Positions 59,114 through 64,000 of a DNA stretch of 64,000 nt are shown here, in pieces; positions within the stretch are counted from its first letter, which is position 1, and each line of letters starts with the position of its first letter. The position numbers and the translations under genes were made by a program. The notes beneath the pieces were generated by a model. It saw only the letters and a list, made by a program, of their open reading frames with translations, did no database searches and had not been told where the DNA came from. The stretch comes from Azolla caroliniana. Lineage: Eukaryota > Polypodiophyta. The stretch is from positions 3,472,001 to 3,536,000 of the forward strand of contig JBHGNT010000003.1 of assembly GCA_043228905.1 (NCBI GenBank), given 5' to 3'.

Positions 59114-59163
59114 TACTAATAGTACTTCTCTTCTCTAGTACTAATTCTCTCTCTGTTTAGTAC
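59114..59163 (+). mobile_element. Probable truncated LTR end
   Basis: Pyrimidine-rich sequence with repeated TAGTACT pieces ends ATTCTTGACA, resembling the ends of the LTRs at 57636-58106 (CAGTCTTGACA) and 62851-63316 (CGTTCGTGACA). It abuts the integrase tail that follows. Confidence 0.45.
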
Positions 59164-59828
59164 TATTCTTGACATCCACTGGATATAGTCCTTTTATGTT
59201 GATGTATGGTTTTAAGCCACGTGCCCTAGTTGATGTCACAATTCATCATGATACATTAGACAATACACACAATTTTTTGCAAGACATGAACCAAATGTTG
59301 CATATTGCCAAAGAAAATGTCAAGACTGCTCAAGATCGTGCTCGGTTTTATGCTGATCAAGATAGACGTCCTCGTGCATTTACTATAGGTCAAAAAGTTT
59401 TTTTGCGTGTCCCTACTGACTCTACTTCATTGTCTACGGGCAAGTGCACTAAGTTAGCCCCACGATATTGTGGTCCATATGAAATCCTTCAGCGAGTTGG
59501 GTCATCTGCTTATCACCTTGCCTTACCCCGTAACGTTGGTATTCATACTATTTTTCACATCAATCGTCTAAAACCATTTTTAGGCTCTGATGATAACACC
59601 ATCACAATCCAGAATCTTGCAACATTAGAGGATTTTTCTTACAATCCTCATGTTCCTGAACAAATTCTTGATTCTCATACTAAACATTTACTTTCTAAAG
59701 AGATTTGGCAATTCAAGATCAAATGGATGGATAAACCAATTGATGATGCCACGTGGGAACGCAAGCATACTCTTAAGGCACAATTTCCTCACTTTATATT
59801 TCAAGAGTGCAATCTTTTGAAGTAGCGG
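59164..59828 (+). pseudogene. Integrase C-terminus plus chromodomain of the enclosing LTR element
   Basis: An open frame of about 218 codons. It starts inside the integrase core end (STGYSPFMLMYGFKPRALVD), continues with AQDRARFYADQDRRPRAFTI, GQKVFLRVP, KLAPRYCGPYEILQRVGSSA and HTIFHINRLKPF (the GPY/F-type module), and ends with a chromodomain-like segment FKIKWMDKPIDDATWE. It stops at TAG (59823-59825) just before the LTR at 59829. It is the only coding remnant of the element whose LTRs lie at 44481 and 59829. Chromodomain integrases target heterochromatin (family knowledge). Confidence 0.88.
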
Positions 59829-60301
59829 AGTATGTTATGTACACGTAACGTAGGTGAGAGTAGGTCACTAATATTTACATAAGTGAAGGGTATGTTCACT
59901 AATGTTAAAAAGGGAACTAATATGATTGGATAGAAGGATTAATAGGTGCATGCACTATCATGATTTGGTCAACCAATGAATGGAGAGCCATTTAAAAAGG
60001 CACATCTATTCAAGGGGCCTAGGAAGAGGTATAAATATGAGGCTTAGCTACCCTCATAAGCACATTACGTTGGAAGGTTGCTCTCTTAAACACTGGTGGT
60101 GCGGGCTAGGCTTTCACGTCTCAACGATCGTGTAATCTCTTCCAAGGTATTAGTCATCCTAATATCCGGCGGTATCGATGGTAGGTTGGCTATGTCTAGA
60201 TCATAGCTCGGGGGTGGTCGGGTGGAATGGGTTCTTCTATTCAATCTATTTTCCTTCTTTTACTTTATTTTGTTCTATTGATTAGTAATAGACTCTTAAC
60301 A
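59829..60301 (+). mobile_element. 3' LTR of the enclosing LTR retrotransposon
   Basis: TGTTATGTACACGTAACG to ACTCTTAACA, colinear with the LTR at 44481-44959 with scattered differences and small indels; TATAAATAT at 60030-60038. It is followed immediately by LINE-derived sequence on the minus strand. The five bases on the outer sides (GAGAT left, TGGAT right) agree at three of five positions. Confidence 0.88.
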
Positions 60302-60600
60302 TGGATACTCAAGATAATGTTTGGGGTTAGGTTTATTGCGAAGCAAACCATGTAATACTTGTTTCCATGCTGAAAATAATGTCCTAATAAATTTGTCTTC
60401 CCATCTATTCGCTGAAGATACTCAGAAATTTTCCCTAAATATCCAATTTACATCCTTTGACCAGGGGGCACCTAGGTGAGGAGAGCAATCTGAAGAATGG
60501 TCAATCAATAATACTTTCCATATCTCTTGCCCCGACGTAAATCCTCTAACGAGCAACTTACTTAACAATGCTCTTGATTTATATGTATATATTGTACATG
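60302..60600 (-). pseudogene. LINE fragment, probable upstream part of the LINE at 43025-44480
   Basis: Minus-strand reading SRALLSKLLVRGFTSGQEIW, DHSSDCSPHLGAPWSKDVNW, IFRENF, then WEDKFIRTLFSAWKQVLHGL and LLRNKPNPKH up to 60302. This fits the segment between RT and the zinc-binding region of the same LINE family. It breaks off exactly at the LTR, and the family's next segment (NLSQKIVWNPLF) starts at 44480. Confidence 0.7.
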
Positions 60601-60626
60601 TATAAAGGAAAACATCCACACCAAAT

Positions 60627-61375
60627 ATTGCATGTACAATGGTTACTGTACACTGAGCCTTGTCAGTTGGCACATGGTTGCGTAGGATGGGAGTATCTTC
60701 TGGTTGTGCTCGATGCCATTTACAAACAGAAACTCAAAAATATTGTTTATGGGAATGCATTGAGTCTCAACCGATATGGCAACGTCTCCTTAGAATTTTT
60801 GCTAACTATTTTCCCCCATTGGTTTTCACTTGGGGCATGTTGGTTTGGACATCACTTGTCCGTGATGCATTCCATTATGACACCGAATCTATGGACCATG
60901 GATTTTACACTAAATCTAGAAGTGTTCATACATTACCATTGTTGTCATTACAGTTTTCAAGATATACAGAAGGAAGTCCAACCAGTATGGGAGATAGCGA
61001 GTAGTACCACCGTATATCACATCTTGAAAGCTCGATGCTCTCTCGTTTCCATCAACTTAAAACGTCACCAGCTAAATTGGTTTCAATTATTTTGTTAGAC
61101 ATAGTTCATACTTTGAAGGGACAATGGGATGGTATAGTTAGAGATTTTGATGCTAAAATTGCTCAACGGCATGAGTTTATTATTGTTTGGACAACTACTC
61201 CATTCATGACATCTAATTATGGTACTCCTTAATGGCATTTTCAGCCTCTAAAATAGTTGTTTCCCCCGCCGATCACATAGAGTTTAAAATCTTGTAAAAT
61301 GTTTCCACTCATGACACGATATGTGCTTTAATAAATAAATAAATAAGAATGAATAAATAAATAAAATGCTTCCAC
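60627..61375 (+). pseudogene. LINE 3' end, second copy, plus strand
   Basis: SVGTWLRRMGVSSGCARCHL, KYCLWECIESQPIWQRLLRI (zinc-binding region), LVRDAFHYDTESMDHGFYTK and WTTTPFMTSNYGTP match the minus-strand LINE at 43025-44480. Frameshifts. The 3' UTR ends in an (AAAT)n-type tail (61331-61375). Confidence 0.85.
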
Positions 61376-62577
61376 TCATTTCCACGAGTTTTCGATATCT
61401 CCTCAAAATACCCGTCCATGTGTGGTGTCTTGTCACAAGATGTATCTCCTCAAAACGCATCCCATGAGATGTCCGCGACGAGGAGGAATTGTCTCAATGA
61501 TGAGATGAGACCCAAATTTACAGCCCCCCCCCCCCCCCCATTCAACATTTCGGTAATTCTCTTGACTCATGCCCCTAAATATTAGCAAAGGACTAGTCGG
61601 AATCTTCATGAGTTGTAGGTGGGAGCCTCGTTGAGCAATTTTTTTAAGAGTCATTGAATATAATATAGTTGAACTTGGCCTAATAACAATGCATTCAATC
61701 AATAATCCACTTGAGTTTGCCCTAAGTTTTGGATATCTCCTCTATAATGCCCCTTTATGTGCCTCCATAAGCTCTTAGTTTAGTTTCCCCAAAACAACCT
61801 TATGCTTGTTTTGTTAACTCCGTAGTAACCCCTATGTTTTCTTTATTTCAATATTATTATGATTGAGACATGTATTCCTTAAGAGGAAATTAGATGACTT
61901 TGACCCAATAATTAGTCAAATCATATGTTTAATCAAGACTTTTGAAAACGGGATGAGATGATCATAAAGTTGTTAAATCACATGTCTAGTTTCTTGAGAC
62001 ATGCCAACTAAGGGCATACGGGGACATAATGTGTGCATTTGTTATCACTAGTCTTAAAAACAAGGTATGTAGGGGGTATGTAGTTTACATTGATTCCTAC
62101 CTTTCTTAATTATTTTAAGTCAAAGCTCAGTAATGCTTTGTGTTGGTCAAGCACTTTGATCAAGTGTATGATTTAGTGGCCAACTTCCCTTGGTTTTCGG
62201 AGAGGGAATTCACTCCCCATCACTTTGATCTAAAGCAAGGAATTTCAAATTTTCCGTTTTGTTTTTATATTAATTAGGGCAAAAAACCCTGAAATAACGA
62301 TACAATTCACATTTGGGGGTTCTTATTGGTCATTGGAAAAACAAAACGATATATATTATTCAATTTGTTCAAGTTGGCCAATTTGAGTATACTAGGAAGA
62401 GCAATGAAGTGTGTTACATATGATCAAACCTAAGCATACCCAATGAATAGCTCGAAGAACTTGCATTTTATCACCAAAGTGATCATAGTCCCCACCCCCT
62501 CATTTACAACAAAGTATCCCATCAACTCTTTTAACATGGTAACTACCTTGTAACACTGTTATACATATTTACAGCTC
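61376..62577. other. Intergenic, no gene seen
   Basis: Contains a run of 16 C at 61524-61539. Minus-strand ORF 61433-61702 spans the run and has no motif. Otherwise AT-rich. Confidence 0.5.
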
Positions 62578-62850
62578 CTAGTTACTAATGGAAGCCATTG
62601 GTGGAAACAACCATCCAAGCCTTGATGATGATCTGACCACCATATGAGAATTGTCCCATTTCAGTAGAAACTTTGATCGAGCTCTTTCTACTTCATTCGA
62701 TTCCCCTTGAATCGAATCGTACCGTCCCCACAACCAAGATACCGGGTTGAACCAGATGTTTAACAACATCTCATCACTTGGGAGCTTGTGTTGTTGAAAA
62801 ACAAACTTACAATGCTTAGTCCAAATGTGCCAAGACGTTAAGCAAGCCAT

Positions 62851-63316
62851 TGTCATAGACAAGATGCCACATGGAATGGTGGGGGTTGAACCCATGACCT
62901 TCTGGTCTTATTGGGCAACTTTACCGATTGAGCTACATCCATCTATGCATTATTGTATTGTGTAAGACTCAACTTATTTCATTATAGATTGATCACTAGA
63001 AATTTCAAGAACCTTCTAGAGAATGCATCTTCATGCACTCTCTAGAAGTCTTCTAGCTTTCATGCATACCTCCACATTCTTGTATAAATATTGGTGTGCA
63101 CCTTGATTACAATCAAGGTGAACAACACTAGTTACGAAAGCATATACAGTTCTTGTTTATTTGTCTATCCTCTCTCTTGCTTGTTCTCTTGTCTATGCTC
63201 TCTCTCCCGTTATCTCTTAATATTGAGCCTCGTCTACTTGTCCTTGACAATCTTGTGATCTTGCTTATGCTCTCGCTCTCTCTTAGTACTTAGCCTCATT
63301 CCACCCGTTCGTGACA
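62851..63316 (+). mobile_element. Solo LTR (466 bp)
   Basis: TGTCATAGAC to TTCGTGACA with flanks GCCAT (62846-62850) and GCCAC (63317-63321), a near-perfect 5-bp target duplication, inside LINE coding sequence. TATAAATATT at about 63074. It carries an antisense tRNA-like module near its start and a CTCT-rich 3' half, and resembles the LTR at 57636-58106 in layout. Confidence 0.85.
62871..62940 (-). other. tRNA-like module inside the solo LTR
   Basis: On the minus strand it starts GGATGTAGCTCAATCGGTAA (box A) and has CATGGGTTCAACCCCCACC (box B) about 45 nt later, followed by ATTCCA. The acceptor stem pairs only partly, so it is not called a functional tRNA gene. Confidence 0.6.
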
Positions 63317-64000
63317 GCCACCATCATCCATATCTCCTCAAAAAAATCAGAGTTTGTGCCAAGTCCAACTCCAGCACATTAAAACGCACTGCCACCCTGC
63401 ACTATAAAGCCATGACCATGGGGGTTTAACTGTCCCGCCCAACCTTCCCCTGTTAACATCAGCCCCTGGAAGGACCCCCATACAACTCTCCCATTCACAC
63501 TGCATGTTGCCACGATCTTGAGACTTCTACCCTAAATGCTAACGTCTCTGCGCAATTCCAAAAACAGTGAGGAATCAATTCCAAAGAGTGTCCACATATC
63601 TTGCAACCAACCTCCCCACCACAACACCTCAGCCACTCCCCCACAGGTACCGCCTTATGGCGAAGAAGCCACAACCAAAGCTTTATTTTTTTCGACATAT
63701 CGAACGCCCATAATCTCCTCCAAAATGACTTCAACAAGTGACATCAGTTATGCCCTTATCCCTCCAACTATTACCAGTTTGAGCAACGGCCATTGATTTG
63801 GAGTCAATGATTTGCCTTCCTAGCTTAGTATTATACTCGAAAAACCTTCCATACCTCTAGTGGATCCCACTCCAAATCACATAAGGGCTTGTAGTCAAAT
63901 ATCCAGCGTTTACAATCGGGTTCCAGCTTCCCAGGGTCCGGGTTTACTTGCCACTTTTGCCCTTCCAACACTGCAACCCCCATTGCCAACCACTAGCCAT

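Larger units (their letters stand above)
62578..64000 (-). pseudogene. Third LINE family, 3' region, split by a solo LTR
   Basis: Minus strand: from the right edge, decayed sequence, then FDMSKKIKLWLWLLRHKAVP, VGEWLRCCGGEVGCKICGHS with HCFWNC (zinc-binding region, 63690-63560), then after the LTR at 62851-63316, MACLTSWHIWTKHCKFVFQQ and ending FPPMASISN at 62578. It continues beyond the window to the right. It is unlike the LINEs at 43-44 kb and 47-54 kb. Confidence 0.75.

Noticed and set aside
61524-61539. Poly(C) run as a functional element
   Set aside because: Sixteen C in non-coding DNA; likely a simple homopolymer or assembly effect.
62871-62940. Functional tRNA gene
   Set aside because: Boxes A and B are good but the acceptor stem pairs poorly and it sits inside an LTR; kept as tRNA-like.

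Overview
This window is nuclear DNA from a land plant, most likely a fern or another non-seed plant. The evidence is the style of its PLS-type PPR remnants, long AT-rich intergenic DNA, several LINE families beside Ty3-type LTR elements, and intron-split genes. The species call is inference; no organellar or bacterial signal was seen.

Three host genes can be read with phase-consistent exons. (1) A SMYD/SDG41-like SET-domain methyltransferase lies at 1175-4710 on the minus strand in five exons, including a 39-nt microexon and a GC-AG intron. (2) A MATE (DETOXIFICATION-type) efflux carrier lies at 11266-13562 on the plus strand in two exons. (3) A TSPO/MBR tryptophan-rich membrane protein lies at 39156-42704 on the minus strand in six small exons, most of them absent from simple ORF calls; its usual C-terminal end is not seen. 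These genes are unrelated and do not form a pathway.

The remainder is repeats and dead genes. 1-540 is a decayed tandem array. 5-11 kb holds a small inverted repeat and a decayed Ty3 integrase tail. 17-25 kb holds PPR relics on both strands and a 159-bp tandem array with a 477-bp higher-order period. 26-38 kb holds hAT-type nonautonomous elements (one with a perfect 8-bp target duplication), a gag-pro relic, a BED/DUF659 hAT transposase pseudogene broken by two insertions with CATAGATTGACA termini, and two LTR-like sequences head to head.

43-61 kb is best read as one nested insertion. A LINE on the minus strand (60.6 to 60.3 kb, then 44.48 to 43.02 kb) is split by an LTR retrotransposon with LTRs at 44481-44959 and 59829-60301 and a TGGTATCAGAGC primer-binding site. 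That element in turn contains a LINE tail, two tandem copies of an L1-like LINE with (GA)n tails, a 1.6-kb solo LTR carrying a GC-rich minisatellite, a Ty3 gag-pro element, and a gag from another Ty3 element. 61-64 kb holds a third LINE family interrupted by a solo LTR.

No wholly new system was found. The points most worth checking are the two finely split genes, the nested-insertion history, the (GA)n-tailed LINE, the higher-order repeat, and the tRNA-like modules found inside several LTRs.
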